NCBI GenBank assembly: GCA_013423325.1
Contig: BLJB01000170.1
Location: forward strand, 37,183 to 101,182
From: Usnea hakonensis
Taxonomy: Eukaryota; Ascomycota; Lecanoromycetes; Lecanorales; Parmeliaceae
Length of the DNA: 64,000 bases
Direction of reading: 5' to 3'
Every line of letters starts with the position of its first letter. Position 1 is the first letter of the stretch. Of the stretch, positions 33,965 through 45,700 are shown piece by piece. A model generated the notes under the pieces. That model was not told where the DNA came from and did not search any database. It saw only the letters and a program-made list of their open reading frames with translations. Both the position numbers and the translations under genes were made by a program.

Positions 33965-36433
33965 ATGACTTTGGTTAAGAGCGGATTAAGGGAACCACTG
34001 GTACCTTTGATCGACGACGGAATCGCAATTGAGAAGAGTCTCAAGAAAAAGAAGAGCCTTACAAGATTATTCTCCCAAGCATCACGGAAATCTCCTCGAT
34101 CGAGGCCGGCGTCACCGGAACATCCACACACTCCCCCGATGCCTCAGATGCCGACACACTTCTGGGCCTTGGGCCCCTCGGGCGCTCCACGAATTCCAAG
34201 CATGATCTTTGACCGTCTTACGAGTGAAAATTCTGAAGACAAGCGATTGGAGGACATGGCCCAGCCGGACAAGCGTAATGATGAAAGTCCACTGGCTATC
34301 CAGACGAACGAGGGGAGGGACAACATACGGCCGATGGGGCTTGCGAAGAGCGAATCAGATCCAGTAAGTTGGCATAGCCCCATGGCCTCTGGAGGCCACT
34401 CGACAGCACGGTCCTCAAGCGATATCTGCAAAAACACAGCAGAGAAGCCCATAAGTCCTCACTCGCCAGCCTTTTCGGCTCTGTCGAGAGAAACCAAGAC
34501 CGGCCTTCGCATACCACCTACCTTCACAACCAACTTCCGAGGTCGAGGTACTTCAATTACTACACCAACATCGAAGAGCTCACCAGCCCAGTCACATTTG
34601 ACTAGACCCTCTACAGCAGGTTGTGAGTCAATTTCAAAGCCGACTGGCAAAAGAAAAGCAAGTCCGAATAAACAAACTCAAGATGTGCCGTCTCCGTCAT
34701 TGTTTGATCTAGAGGATTTTCCTATGAGCCCACAGCGTCCATGGAACACAACATACAGCAACGAAGAAGTAAGGTCTAGCTTTCGGTCCGCGCTGACAAC
34801 GAGCTCTAGCCGTATAGAGACGACAAGCACCGAGAGGAGCAGTGTGCTGACCAAGGGTACCTCAATCACGGACTCTACTGTTGACCAACAGTCAAGGCCT
34901 GTCTCGAAGGTCGGTAGTATGACTGTCGATGATGCAATTGATATGTATGCTGCCGGGTTTGCTGACGATGAAGACCCCGGAGTGGATGCTTCGAGAGACA
35001 CTTCGTTGAGCGAGGAGGAGAGCAGAAGATCAATGAAAATCGCTGAAGCAATCAAATACACCATTGGCGACATGCGCACCTCAAGACGGCCAACGACAAG
35101 CCAATCATCCAGTTCGACTGCAAGGATGTCGCACGATGCATTCAAAGCGGAGTATACTCAGCCACCACTAATTCTGCCTCCAAACCCAACTCGCGATCAA
35201 TATGGCTTCCTGAAAGCTAGCCGTCAAATCACAATCGCACAGTATGACGCATGGACCGGTGGTCATTTACAAAGTCAAGAGAGACGCACGAAGAAATGGT
35301 CGTCATACATGCGAGACCAAGGTCTTCCGACCTCCGTTCCCGTGCGGTTCCCTAGTCGATCAGCTAAAACCGAGCGCTACATTCGTAAAGGCATCCCACC
35401 AGCATGGCGTGGGCCTGCGTGGTTCTTCTACGCCGGCGGGGAAGAGTATCTTAACCAAAATGTCCATCTCTATACTTCCCTTGTGTCGCGCTCCGAGGGC
35501 GAGCTTTCCAGTACCGATAAAGAATCGATTGAGCGTGACCTCCATCGCACCTTTCCCGATAACATCCACTTCAAACCCGACCTCCGTTCTTCAGGATCTT
35601 CTGCTCCTGAATTGCCGCTTCTAAGCTCCCTCCGCCACGTCCTCCGTGCCTACGCCCTCCATAACCCTCGTATCGGCTATTGCCAGTCTCTTAATTTCCT
35701 CGCCGGGCTCTTGCTTTTGTTCCTTCCTGAAGAAAAGGTATTCTGGATGCTTCACATCATTACTACCGTCTACCTACCAGGTACGCACGAGCTTAGTCTT
35801 GAAGGCACGAACGTCGACTTGTGGATCCTGATGGCAGCGCTGAAATCCACGCTTCCTCACATTTGGGCAAAGGTGGGCAGCGCCGATGGGTCTGGCGATG
35901 ATGTGAACGGAAGTGCTAGACTGCCGCCTATAAGTCTCTGCACAACCTCCTGGTTCATGAGCCTTTTCATCGGCACTTTACCTATCGAAACCGTTCTCCG
36001 TGTATGGGATGTGCTGTTCTATGAGGGCAGCCGCACTTTGTTCCGAGTCGCTCTAACCATTTTTAAGCTTGGCGAGCAACGCATCAAGGACGTGAGCGAT
36101 CCAATGGAACTCTTTCAAGTTGTGCAAGGCCTGCCAAGAGGGATGTTGGATGCTGGTGCTTTCATGGCGACGGTATGCCGCAGAGGCGGTGTGAGTGGTG
36201 AGTGGGTCGAAGCAAGGAGATCGGAACGGAAAGAGTGGTTTGCCAGAGAGCGGGCGATTGCAGCTGGCTCTTCGACAGGCGCCGATGCGGACAATGTTGT
36301 GCAGGGGGAAAGTGCTAGAAGCGAGAGGTCGGAAGCTGCGAGAGGCACACCTCCAATGACAAGGATGGACACAATCTGGCGGAGGAGGAGGAAGAGAAAA
36401 GCCTCAGTGCCTGCGGGCGTAGACGGTATATGA
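33965..36433 (+). CDS. TBC domain Rab GTPase-activating protein, 822 aa
   Basis: A single exon. The first 450 residues are Ser/Thr/Pro-rich and probably disordered (RLFSQASRKSPRSRPASPEHPHTPP, many SP/TP sites), suiting phospho-regulation. The TBC domain runs from about residue 470 to 720: YIRKGIPPAWRGPAWFFYAGG (Arg finger), a long LRHVLRAYALHNPRIGYCQSLNFLAGLLLL block (Gln finger YCQ), then FMSLFIGTLPIETVLRVWDVLFYEG and LFRVALTIFKLGEQ. A basic tail (RRRRKRKASVP) ends the protein. Both catalytic fingers are present, so it is predicted active. It is a different subfamily from the GRAM-TBC gene at the left end. The start ATG at 33965 is in a good context (caccATGa). Confidence 0.9.
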   Translation: MTLVKSGLREPLVPLIDDGIAIEKSLKKKKSLTRLFSQASRKSPRSRPASPEHPHTPPMPQMPTHFWALGPSGAPRIPSMIFDRLTSENSEDKRLEDMAQPDKRNDESPLAIQTNEGRDNIRPMGLAKSESDPVSWHSPMASGGHSTARSSSDICKNTAEKPISPHSPAFSALSRETKTGLRIPPTFTTNFRGRGTSITTPTSKSSPAQSHLTRPSTAGCESISKPTGKRKASPNKQTQDVPSPSLFDLEDFPMSPQRPWNTTYSNEEVRSSFRSALTTSSSRIETTSTERSSVLTKGTSITDSTVDQQSRPVSKVGSMTVDDAIDMYAAGFADDEDPGVDASRDTSLSEEESRRSMKIAEAIKYTIGDMRTSRRPTTSQSSSSTARMSHDAFKAEYTQPPLILPPNPTRDQYGFLKASRQITIAQYDAWTGGHLQSQERRTKKWSSYMRDQGLPTSVPVRFPSRSAKTERYIRKGIPPAWRGPAWFFYAGGEEYLNQNVHLYTSLVSRSEGELSSTDKESIERDLHRTFPDNIHFKPDLRSSGSSAPELPLLSSLRHVLRAYALHNPRIGYCQSLNFLAGLLLLFLPEEKVFWMLHIITTVYLPGTHELSLEGTNVDLWILMAALKSTLPHIWAKVGSADGSGDDVNGSARLPPISLCTTSWFMSLFIGTLPIETVLRVWDVLFYEGSRTLFRVALTIFKLGEQRIKDVSDPMELFQVVQGLPRGMLDAGAFMATVCRRGGVSGEWVEARRSERKEWFARERAIAAGSSTGADADNVVQGESARSERSEAARGTPPMTRMDTIWRRRRKRKASVPAGVDGI

Positions 36434-36667
36434 GTCACTGCTATGGGTTTGCTGGCGCTCTGATTTGAACGACGATTTGATGGATATGAACACGTACACG
36501 AAAAGCCGACTTGAACCATGTATGGGTCTTACATGGAAACCCGTACTCGAAACATTGCCACGAAATACATAAAGCGAGCTTGTATAGAAACAACTCTGAA
36601 TAGTCTAGATTGTCAATAACATTGGACGAGCGGTGGAGAATGTACCATCTATTACCCATCACTCTCA

Positions 36668-36780
36668 CTATCTATCTATCTATCTGTGCACCTCCTTAAA
36701 CCCACGCCAACCTTCCGAAAGGAACCAATCTTTCAGATTTTATAAATCCAAAATCAACCCATCAATCAATCAATCAATCA
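36668..36780. repeat. Two microsatellites: (CTAT)n at 36668-36685 and (ATCA)n at 36761-36780
   Basis: Simple tetranucleotide tracts lie in the 373-bp spacer between the convergent TBC and CFEM genes. This spacer holds both 3' ends and no other feature. Confidence 0.85.
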
Positions 36781-36806
36781 AAAACCCACGCAAAATGCAA
36801 CAACGG

Positions 36807-37846
36807 CTACAAAGACAACCCCATCAACACCGCTATCGACAACGCACTCCCCACCAGCTGCAACCCCACGGCCTTGCGCGCCGCCGCGTCGCCTGTGAAG
36901 GGTATGGTGGAGTTGGTGCCGTTGGTGCTGGAACTGCCGTTTGCGAAGGCGTATGGGGCGGGTGGGGTGGGGAGTGTGGCGGGCTGGAGGGGGGGGGTGT
37001 TAGCTTTGAAGGTTCTTTTCATTGGGGGGGGTGAAATGGAATGGTGAGGTGCGGTAGGGTTGGGTTTTATGGCGGATAGCAGTGGCGATTGCGGTGGGGT
37101 TTTTGAGACGGGTGAAAAATGATGGGGTTGCTGATGGTTATGTTTAGGGCAAGGAGATGGCAGTGCTGGTAACGGTACCCGCGATTGCGGAATGGTGAAG
37201 GTGGCGGGAAAACGATGCCACCAAGGGAGATCAAATCGACGAGACGAGTTCCGGGTTTCAGAAGCAGGGCAAAAATTCACGTCACTCGACTCACCGAAGA
37301 AGCACTGCTCGAGGCACCCGCCGTTTCAATCGCACCGGCTACCGACGCAGCTGCAGTTGTGGCCGGGACGATGCTCGAGGTCGTTGCGCCGGGTGTGGGA
37401 ATGTTCAACGAAACGCCAACGGCGCCACAGACTTGAGCTGCAAAGGCTAGGGTGACTAGAAAGGGTGTACCGTTAGCATTGAATTAAAAATACTCTGGGA
37501 TTCGGGATCAAAAGCGTCGGGAGGCAGAGGGCGCGCGGGTGAAGACAAGGGAGCTTACCTTGCTGGTCTGCAACGGAACAGACTTGCTCGATCTGGCTGT
37601 GCAGCGAGGTCACAAACTTGGAATCGCCGCAAATACAGGCGAAGTCGGAGGTTACGCAGCCCGTAGCGGAAATGCCGGCTTCTGTTGCGTCTGACTGGTG
37701 GGGATGTCAGGATCGTGGTGCTTGGGCAAAACGGAGTCTTTCGAGGTGCAGATTTTACTTACGGCACAAGCAGGAAGCTCGGTAAGACTTGAAGCGCTGG
37801 TAAGGGGAGCGGCCAAGAGGGCGAGAGTTGCGATGGAGTACTTCAT
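36807..37846 (-). CDS. CFEM-domain secreted protein with GPI-anchor signal, about 185 aa
   Basis: Four exons join in frame: 37763-37846, 37559-37694, 37295-37455 and 36807-36983. Residues 1-19 are a signal peptide (MKYSIATLALLAAPLTSAS). The CFEM-like region is LPACASDATEAG..GCVTSDFACICGDSKF and IEQVCSVADQQVTLAFAAQVCGAVG, with the Asp before FACIC that binds heme iron in characterised CFEM proteins. Only six of the usual eight cysteines are present. A Ser/Thr/Ala-rich stalk follows, then NGTNSTIPFTGDAAA and a hydrophobic end (LQLVGSALSIAVLMGLSL), a typical GPI signal. The last intron (36984-37294, 311 bp) is long for this genome but has a clean GCTAAC branch site and C-rich tract before its CAG. 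Roles of the family include heme uptake and host interaction. Confidence 0.85.
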
Positions 37847-38509
37847 CTTGCTTTTTTTTTCTTGTTTTTCTTTTCGTCTTTTGGCTCGAGAATTCTCTCT
37901 CTTGATGTTATTGTATTTTTGAATATTAAAAGCAATCTCTTCGGTGGAATATGGTCTTTAACGAGAGTGTAGGAACGAGAAGCAAACTGGTTGAGGTGGA
38001 GGTTGAAAAGGCCAGGAGTCGTCGAGGGGACGGTTGCAATACATTCCTTTTAACAGAGATTGGAATGCACGCTTGCAGCGAACAAAGACCAAGATTAGAC
38101 CCATCTCGAACGCAGAAGTTCTTCTCTTTCTTGTCCAGATTATTAAGAGAGCAGCCTCGGTGGCTTCTGCCTGTTTGTTCGATGGGTGATGGAGCTCAAA
38201 GACATCCTAGGCCTTGAACTCGTCCTTCTTTGAAGTACAACGTGAAGCCGACGCCCCATGGCTAGACGAATGTAGGATCGAGGAAGGGCCATGACAGCAG
38301 CAGGTTTGATGTAGATGCTCAATCTGATGGCTGTTTTTTCGTGTGACTAGTCACACCTCTCAAAAAGAAAGACTGACCAAGATGAAAGAAAGTAAGTGAG
38401 GCATATGATAACCCTCTTTCCTCCTTCCTGACATAAGCTGTATGTCGGGAATAGTAACCATACATAATTCTCGTACCAGATGCCATCCCATGCTGCCGTC
38501 TTGGCACAT

Positions 38510-38544
<35 letters not shown>

Positions 38545-41132
38545 GTTATGTGGACTGGTAAATAATGACGTTTGCAATACAATAATATAAGACCTGTTTG
38601 TTTGAACGTTGAATTAAAAGTGGGGTATCTATAGTCAAGGTAGTTCAGGTACCTTGTAATTACCAAATGTAAGCAACCTACTTAAGTAATGAAGTAAAGT
38701 ATGCAATCGTACAAAGTAGACCACACCCATGAGCTACGCCACCTTTCATGCATGTGCATTCGGATCTGGGACGCAACGATACCCATACGTTATAGATTTA
38801 TCCGCTTAAACGGCTTGACCCGAATACGTGGTAGCTGCTTATCCGAGTTGCTGAAGTACCGTCGAGTGATGCTAGCTATTTTACAGCACCCATGAATCAG
38901 TAAACCTTGTCGTCTCTGGAAAGTTGGACCGTATCGTGCACAGCCTACTGGATAGGAATGGTACAGACAGACGACATTACTGGATACGCTACACCCTCTG
39001 GCACCGGTGTGGCCTTCTATTTCACATTCACTCGCATCGGACATGCCGATGACTCGGGATTCTGACCGGCTTGGGAATGGGCGAGAACGGATTTGATCCT
39101 GATTGGCAAGTCACAGTCAGAGTCTTCCTGCAAGTCAGGGTAGAGAAAGGTCAAAACAGAACGCATGGACAATCTTATCCCACGCGTCCACCTCAGATCA
39201 GGATATTATTGCCACGGAAAGCCAAAAGGCCGGATTTACGGTTCTCATCATCTGTTGCACAGTCGCCGGAGGAAGAGATGGCTTTCTAGAAATATTTAAG
39301 GCGTGAGAAGTTGATGCGATACCACTTGGACACGTCTAGATGGCGGCCTCGGCGGATCTGGATTCGAGATGGTATTCGTAGATGCGGTTGGTCGAATAAT
39401 GTCGCGTGCGTTGGCATGCGTACTCTGCCCCCGCAATTATTCCACGGCAAAGCACCAGCAATATGTTTTGCCGCATGAACGATGGTTCAATTTCAGCTCT
39501 GGGCTTCAATCCAACGAAGTCCTTTGTCCTCATCATACGAGTCTCAGGTCACGGGAATGGGGCTCGATCTTGTGACCGGGCGCAGCCGGGCGGCTGGCAA
39601 GATTTGCAACCTTGTCGCCGCGGGTGGCTTCTAGGCGAACGAATTCGAGATTCGACTGTGCATGAAGGAATCCTATGACTATGAAGCTATGAGGCTGTTT
39701 GGGGCGCAATGGTCTACCAAGAAGATGGAACACGCTCGTCGGGCAGGGTTGATAGTGGTGGTGGTAGTGGTGATGTGGTGTGGTGATGATGATGATGATG
39801 ACGACGGAATACTTGGTGGCAGATGAGTTAGGCTGAGTCGAAAACGCTTTCCACGTGTCTCTCGACCCTCCATACCCTACACGAATCTGGCCCTTCAAGA
39901 TTGTTATTGGGTTTGCCTTTTGCCTTTCACCTTTTATTTTTTTTGATTATTCTTCCTCTGCCTCCACTATTACAGTACTGTTATTGCGTTCCCTGGAGGT
40001 TTTGGTAGAGTATACATACTACGTACTTTAGCTTTTTCTTCCATGCGACAGCAAGGTTGAGTACATAGGGGCGCTGCCGTCTCTAGACAGGCCGATTGGC
40101 TTTTTTCGTCCGTGTGCCAGTGTAGGATCGGCGGTCTGTAATTTGTTCCTCCTTGTTATGAATTTGTCCTAGAGTACTTTTCCCCTTGGATACAGCTATT
40201 ACCTTACCTGCAGGCTGCCTAGGGACGTAGCCTTCTTTCAGGTCCGCATCACAAAATGATCAAACCCCTAAGGTCCCTTTTTTGACCTTTGCCGAATATC
40301 GCATGGTTTAGGCTTCTCAGCGTTCTAGTGTCAATTCTTAGTGTGATGCAAGGGAATTTTGGGGTTTAGGGCTCATTGCTCAGACCAAACATCGCTGTCC
40401 CAAGCTACCGGAATTTTGGTTAGACTACCTCGTATGTACCTTAGGTTGTAGACACCTAAAGGCTAAGTAAGAAGGCTAAGAGTAAGGAGGGTTCGGATGA
40501 CCGGGGGGGGAAAAAACAAAAAGAAAAAACTGTACTAACAATAATAACGATAATAAAGTAAAGCAGAATAATAAGTATAGTCTAAAATACTCTTTTTTAG
40601 GCAGAGCCTTGATCTTGGGATTTGAGAAGCTAAGGAATGCAGTAACCACATGATCAAACTTCGTCACTTTACTTCGCTCTCTCTCCGTCAGCAGTCTTGC
40701 CCAAATTTAACGACTTTTTTTTTTTTTAAAATTTACGTATTCGAACATGGTCATGGAGAATAATCCCGCTCCGTCACAGTCTCATCTCATCTCATCCCTC
40801 ATCTCATCATCCTCTTCATCCTCAACTCTTCCCGTCTTGTCTTGCCTTCGTCTTTGCCATGTCCGATTCCTCCACATCCTCTCTTTGTCCCTTCTTCCTC
40901 AAATCTGATGAAACCAGCTTCACCCTGCCCACAACTATTTTTTTGGGCCTTCTTGATTTGTTCCATGTACTCGTTCCTTGCCGAGCCTGTTGCCAGTTTT
41001 CTCTGTCCTCGGTTTAACGAAATATATCTTCCGAAAATTTAAACTTTAGCGTCGCACTCTATTATTCCATGACAGACTTCACTTTGCTGTTTGCCTACAA
41101 AGCTCGCTCACTCTGTGGGCGAGCGGCCGAAC
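37847..41132. other. Long intergenic region, 3.3 kb, no supported gene
   Basis: Contains microsatellites, A/T homopolymers (about 37851-37860, 40719-40731) and several TACCTTA/TAAGGTA-like motifs (38637, 40437). Short open frames do not join into a protein. The right 400 bp is CT-rich (catctcatctcatc, 40780-40815), as expected for the promoter and leader of the AreA-like gene. Confidence 0.4.
38511..38544. repeat. (GAT)n microsatellite
   Basis: About eleven GAT triplets in a row. A shorter, impure copy occurs at 39784-39804. Confidence 0.9.
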
Positions 41133-42750
41133 ATGGCTGGATCATTGCCAGAGGGTTTGGTCAATAATAAAGAGGGCGTTCAGGTAGGGATAGAAGAGGC
41201 TATCGCTCTCGAAGCTGACGATACCCTGAAGCTATGGCGAAGTATGCAGCATGCTACCTGAGTTGAGTTAAGCTTCCTACTCACGAGACAACTAACAGTT
41301 GTCCGTCGCTTTAGTCTACTCGTCCGGGAACGCTGCCATTGCAGAAAATGTGGGCCGCAGACTGGAGAATTTTTTTTGGAGAATTTCCATGAGCCAACGG
41401 GTACGGGAACGTCTAAGTGGTGCTCACATCAGCAAGCAATTCAATGGCATCAGACAGGGAGGTTACATCAGAACCACACCGAAGCCATCGCCGCGCTCTT
41501 CAAGGAGTTTGGGCGAATATGACGCAGGAACTCGATCGACTACGCCTACCAAAACTGCACTGTCCGGCTCGCCAGCCTCGCCCCGGTCTAGGCCTCTTGA
41601 AGATGATGGAGAAGGAATAGAGGACGTATCAGTCACACCAACGCCCCAAAGCCCTCTTCGGATGACTGCAGATGCTACCGCCCAGCGAAACGAAAACAGG
41701 CGAACAAGGACCACTCGACCGCCACCAATACTGAAGAATTCAAGCTCGGGCTCTAACTCGTCCTTCATGGGCTCTTCAGTCTTATCTCCCGCGTCTCAAG
41801 AATTAAGTTCTAGGACGAACGCTAGCAACGAGGAAGCTGTCATCTTCGACGACGATTCCACACCTACGGAATCCCTTATTCCTACTGCCGGAACTTCTGC
41901 TCGTAGATCAACTACGACACGCTTCAACGAGGAGGTCGCTGTGTCGACCCCCAAAGCTCCTGCTGTCTCACGTTTATCCGGCGGTCGTCTGTCCGGCGAA
42001 AATAGTCAACGATCCGGAAAGAGAAACCCGGTAGTTGTGGCCACCACTGGAGTGAGTAAGAAAAGGCCCACTGTTATGCGGCAAAAGTCATCGCAAGCTG
42101 CCTCCTCCGGCGCCTCGAAAGATGCCCCCTCGAGAAGTTCTTCCTCACCAAATCTGGCTCCGACTACGAAGCCTACTCACACGCACATTGCCCAGAGTCC
42201 CAGCCAAGATGCGGAAGAATCATCGACAAGACGCTCACGAGCAGCAAGCCCGCATCCTTTGCGACGTCGCAGGGGCCCCTCCCCAAGTCCACAACCGAGC
42301 GAGGAAATGGCGGAAGATTGTGGCGGTATGGAGACCCAAGGGCCAGCCAAGACGCCGGCTTCGGGTTCTACGATTGTCGGAGATATCGCAAACGCGAATC
42401 CCAGAATATCCAATCTCCTGGTGGATCCTGCTGTTAGATCTAACACAGCGGATCAAATTCGAACCTCGAACCTATCATTGACGAACAATCCCCCTTTGGC
42501 ACACAAATCCACAGCTGTCGTGCCAATAGCTGCCTCGTTCCAAGCCTCAGGCATGTTGGACACAGGTGAAGGCTCATCCATTCCATCCAGAAATAGGGGT
42601 AAAGAGGCTTTCAAAAACGAGATAGTTCCGCTCAAGGCTCCTGCATCCGCAGGACCCGAGCCACCAGTCGAGACCTCCCAACCTTTACCAAGGACGAAGA
42701 GCCAGCTTAAGTTGCTGCTCGAAAGAGAGAAAAACCGGTCTGGAACTTAG
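41133..42750 (+). CDS. AreA-type GATA-like domain (PF08550-like) protein, about 514 aa
   Basis: Two exons, 41133-41241 and 41315-42750, joined across a 73-bp intron (GTATGC..TTTAG). The N-terminal 75 residues match the short domain named from nitrogen regulator AreA: LPEGLVNNKEG, then DTLKLWRIYSSGN, then VGRRLENFFWRISMSQR. No GATA zinc finger follows. The rest is Ser/Thr/Pro-rich and low in hydrophobics (RTTRPPPILKNSSS, RSRAASPHPLRRRRGPSPSP), ending in a basic motif, PRTKSQLKLLLEREKNRSG, typical of this fungal family. S. cerevisiae relatives act in glucose repression and phosphatase recruitment; the PPPILKN-like sites may be docking motifs (inference). Confidence 0.82.
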
Positions 42751-45700
42751 GCACACATGTTGGGAAAGGCCCGACAAAACACAATGTCCTAGTGGTAGAA
42801 GTGGATGCAACTACACCCATTTGGGTTGCTGTATAATTACTGTAACACTATTGCATTAGCATCAGCATTCCTAGAGTTGCATTCGAGCGTTCGAGCGAGC
42901 TAGCATGGCATTGCATGGTGTTGCTTGATCTTTCCCTGAGTACATACGTTCCTTGTACTATCAAGTTGTACCAAGACCGCTTGCCTATTGAATAGTACAT
43001 CAACTTGCATAGAACCTTTAAGTTTGTTCGATGACATTAAACTTTTGTGAAATAAGATTTGAAATGGCATTGATGGCCCTACTTTGTGTGCTCCGGTGCA
43101 GCCTGTAGATGACATGCTTATGCACGCACAGACATGTCTTGCTCCGAAGACTCCCAATGAACACATTAGGCTTCGTATTTCTTGAGGCGAAACCTCTTCA
43201 TGGGAGGGCAGATACTTGGCTGAAGGCCTCGGTCCTCCTGTGGGGATTGCCTTACATCTCGGGGCACGGACCGATACTGGTGAGGATGTCTCTGCAAGCA
43301 GGCCATTCAATATACACCACGAACGCGTCCTCCGACCAACAACTATCAGGTGCACTGCAGTCAATGTTCGCAATTATGCATTCATCGAGGGTCGTATCGC
43401 TTTCATCGCAAAGCCATAGCTGAGTCGTCGATATGACATGAAACAAAAGCTGGGTGCTTGTCTTAGCCCGCTTCAGTAAATGTGGAAACCCACCAGATGA
43501 TGTATATTCGCTGATACAGTACTGTGCCACAACATCGAGAGGATGAAGCTCGGAACACCGAATCGAAACGTATGATGGAAGGCTTGTCAGAGCAATCTGA
43601 GTCCCGGCAAGAAGTCCACGACGATGAGGTGTCATTGAGTGAGTAATTTGAAGGTGCCACTATGGACGATGTGGAAGCTTCCTTGGTCAATCACCTAGAT
43701 AGCATACAAGAAGAGCGGACCTGGTCCTCATGTGGCGCCATACTTATCAGTTCTCGAACACCTAGGCTTCATCTCAAAGACGGCGATGTTGTCGGCCTTC
43801 AGCTGTCGCCAGATGAAGCATTGCGAATCAGAAGGCATGCTTGCTTCTCCGAGTAGTGCCTCCAATAACGCTGACAGTCTTGTGTGCGATTTGAGTCTCG
43901 ATCAAACCGAGTCGCACAATCCGGCATGGCATGCCTTGATTCAGAGTGTGGGGTTGGATACGACTAAGCCATTCGATATTGGTCCCGTGCACCTTACTCT
44001 ACGCAACAGCGACTCTGCTGTTCGAGCACAAGCTGATGTGACATGGAAATCCGCTGAATGAACTTGCACCACAGACGGAGCAGAGAATTGGATATAATCG
44101 GATCAATGGTCATTCTTTTGTCAGCTCTAGTGTACAATTTCGTACCGCTATTTTGCTGATACGCTCGAGCCATATCATTACGAAGGCGGATATTGTGGGG
44201 ACGAGACGCACAGCTAATTGACTGCCTCAAATCTTACGTTCAAATCAATCAATCATTGCATGGTTCGTGTAAGTATCCTAATCTTCATGTACGATTTTCT
44301 AATTCGTTGACTTTGGACAAGGTACCCAGATGTGCAAGTGAACGCTGAACCTATTACATCCGGATGTCGCGTCCAGCTGATATACGACCTACATCAATCC
44401 CAGACACTCCAGAAGACGACTTCACCGAGGCCTGTCTGCACTTTACGTGTCTCAGCAAATCAGTCATTTTCGGAATCTGTTGCGCCGATGGACTAAGCTT
44501 TATCACGGACATTAGGGTCCTGGCCTACTGGTATACATTGTTGGCGACGAGCTGGGGACTACAAGCGTCTGCCATCGTCTTGTGCAGCCCTCAAAATTTC
44601 TGACATACAAAACTCCATCTTCTTTAGCGGCAGTGCCCTAGAGAAGGCGTGCATGTTTATCTGGCAAAGCTGATCACATCTATTGACTAAATACGGTTAT
44701 CAGCAACGAGGTAGCGAATGCTGCTGTGGAGCTTCAAACGATAATTGATGTTGATGGACATGTTTCATTCAAGAAAAAGTTATGATTGCAAGGCAAACCT
44801 TCTCCAGGAAGACTGGTTCCAAGACAGGGCCGATATAGAACGATAGTTGCTATGAAACGCTAAATCCATCGGATCCTTGGGCTCGAGTGAAAGCCCATAT
44901 TTTAAGGACTGGGTCTTCGTGTTGCTACCCGTGTCTCAACACCTGAGATTTCTTGCCGAGAATACTTGCCCTCAAGACCCTCAGAAAAGGATAATTTGTC
45001 TCTCGAATGAGTTGATACATAATGACGGCATTTTCCCGCAGAATGGGACCGGTACTGCCGGCGATGTGCTTGAAAAGTTTCTGGAGGAGTTAGGAAAGGA
45101 GCTGGACGCTGTTTGTGCCCGTGCTAGAAACAGAATGCAGTCACGACGCAGACACAACATTGGAGGTGCCTCATACTGAGATCATCATAGATATCCCAAA
45201 TTCGCGGAGGCTTTAAAAGCAGTGGTGCGTGCCACTCTACTATTCGGAAACAGCAACGCGAAGCTATGATCCAATGACTCATTCGGACCAGTGGGTACTA
45301 GCTAGGATCACAGGAGCTCTTAAATGATTGAAGGTCGTGGACGAACAGGCCCGCGGGGCATTACTTTCCATTGGCAAGAAGCGGGGCAGGAGACTCCCAC
45401 CAACCAGTAGGCGACACTCTGACCTTTCCAATGAACTGATTCCATAGGGTCATTCCATTTGCAAGACGCGCGTCCAGTTTGCTGTTCGCCACCAATTTCG
45501 TCACAGAATTAAGTGAGGAGGGCGCTTCAAAGGTGTTCCGCCCCGACATAGTGAAAGTCGCACTTCAACAGGTCTTGTCTGTAATGATCCCGGCATTCAC
45601 CATAAAGAGGGGGAATATTTTTGCCAGACGACGAAAGATTGAATATACATCCACGAATTCTGCCTGGATCGATGGCCCCCCGCAGGAAATTGCATTGCTT

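Noticed and set aside
38319..38666. 115-codon minus-strand frame rich in Ile/His
   Set aside because: Produced by the (GAT)n microsatellite read in different frames.
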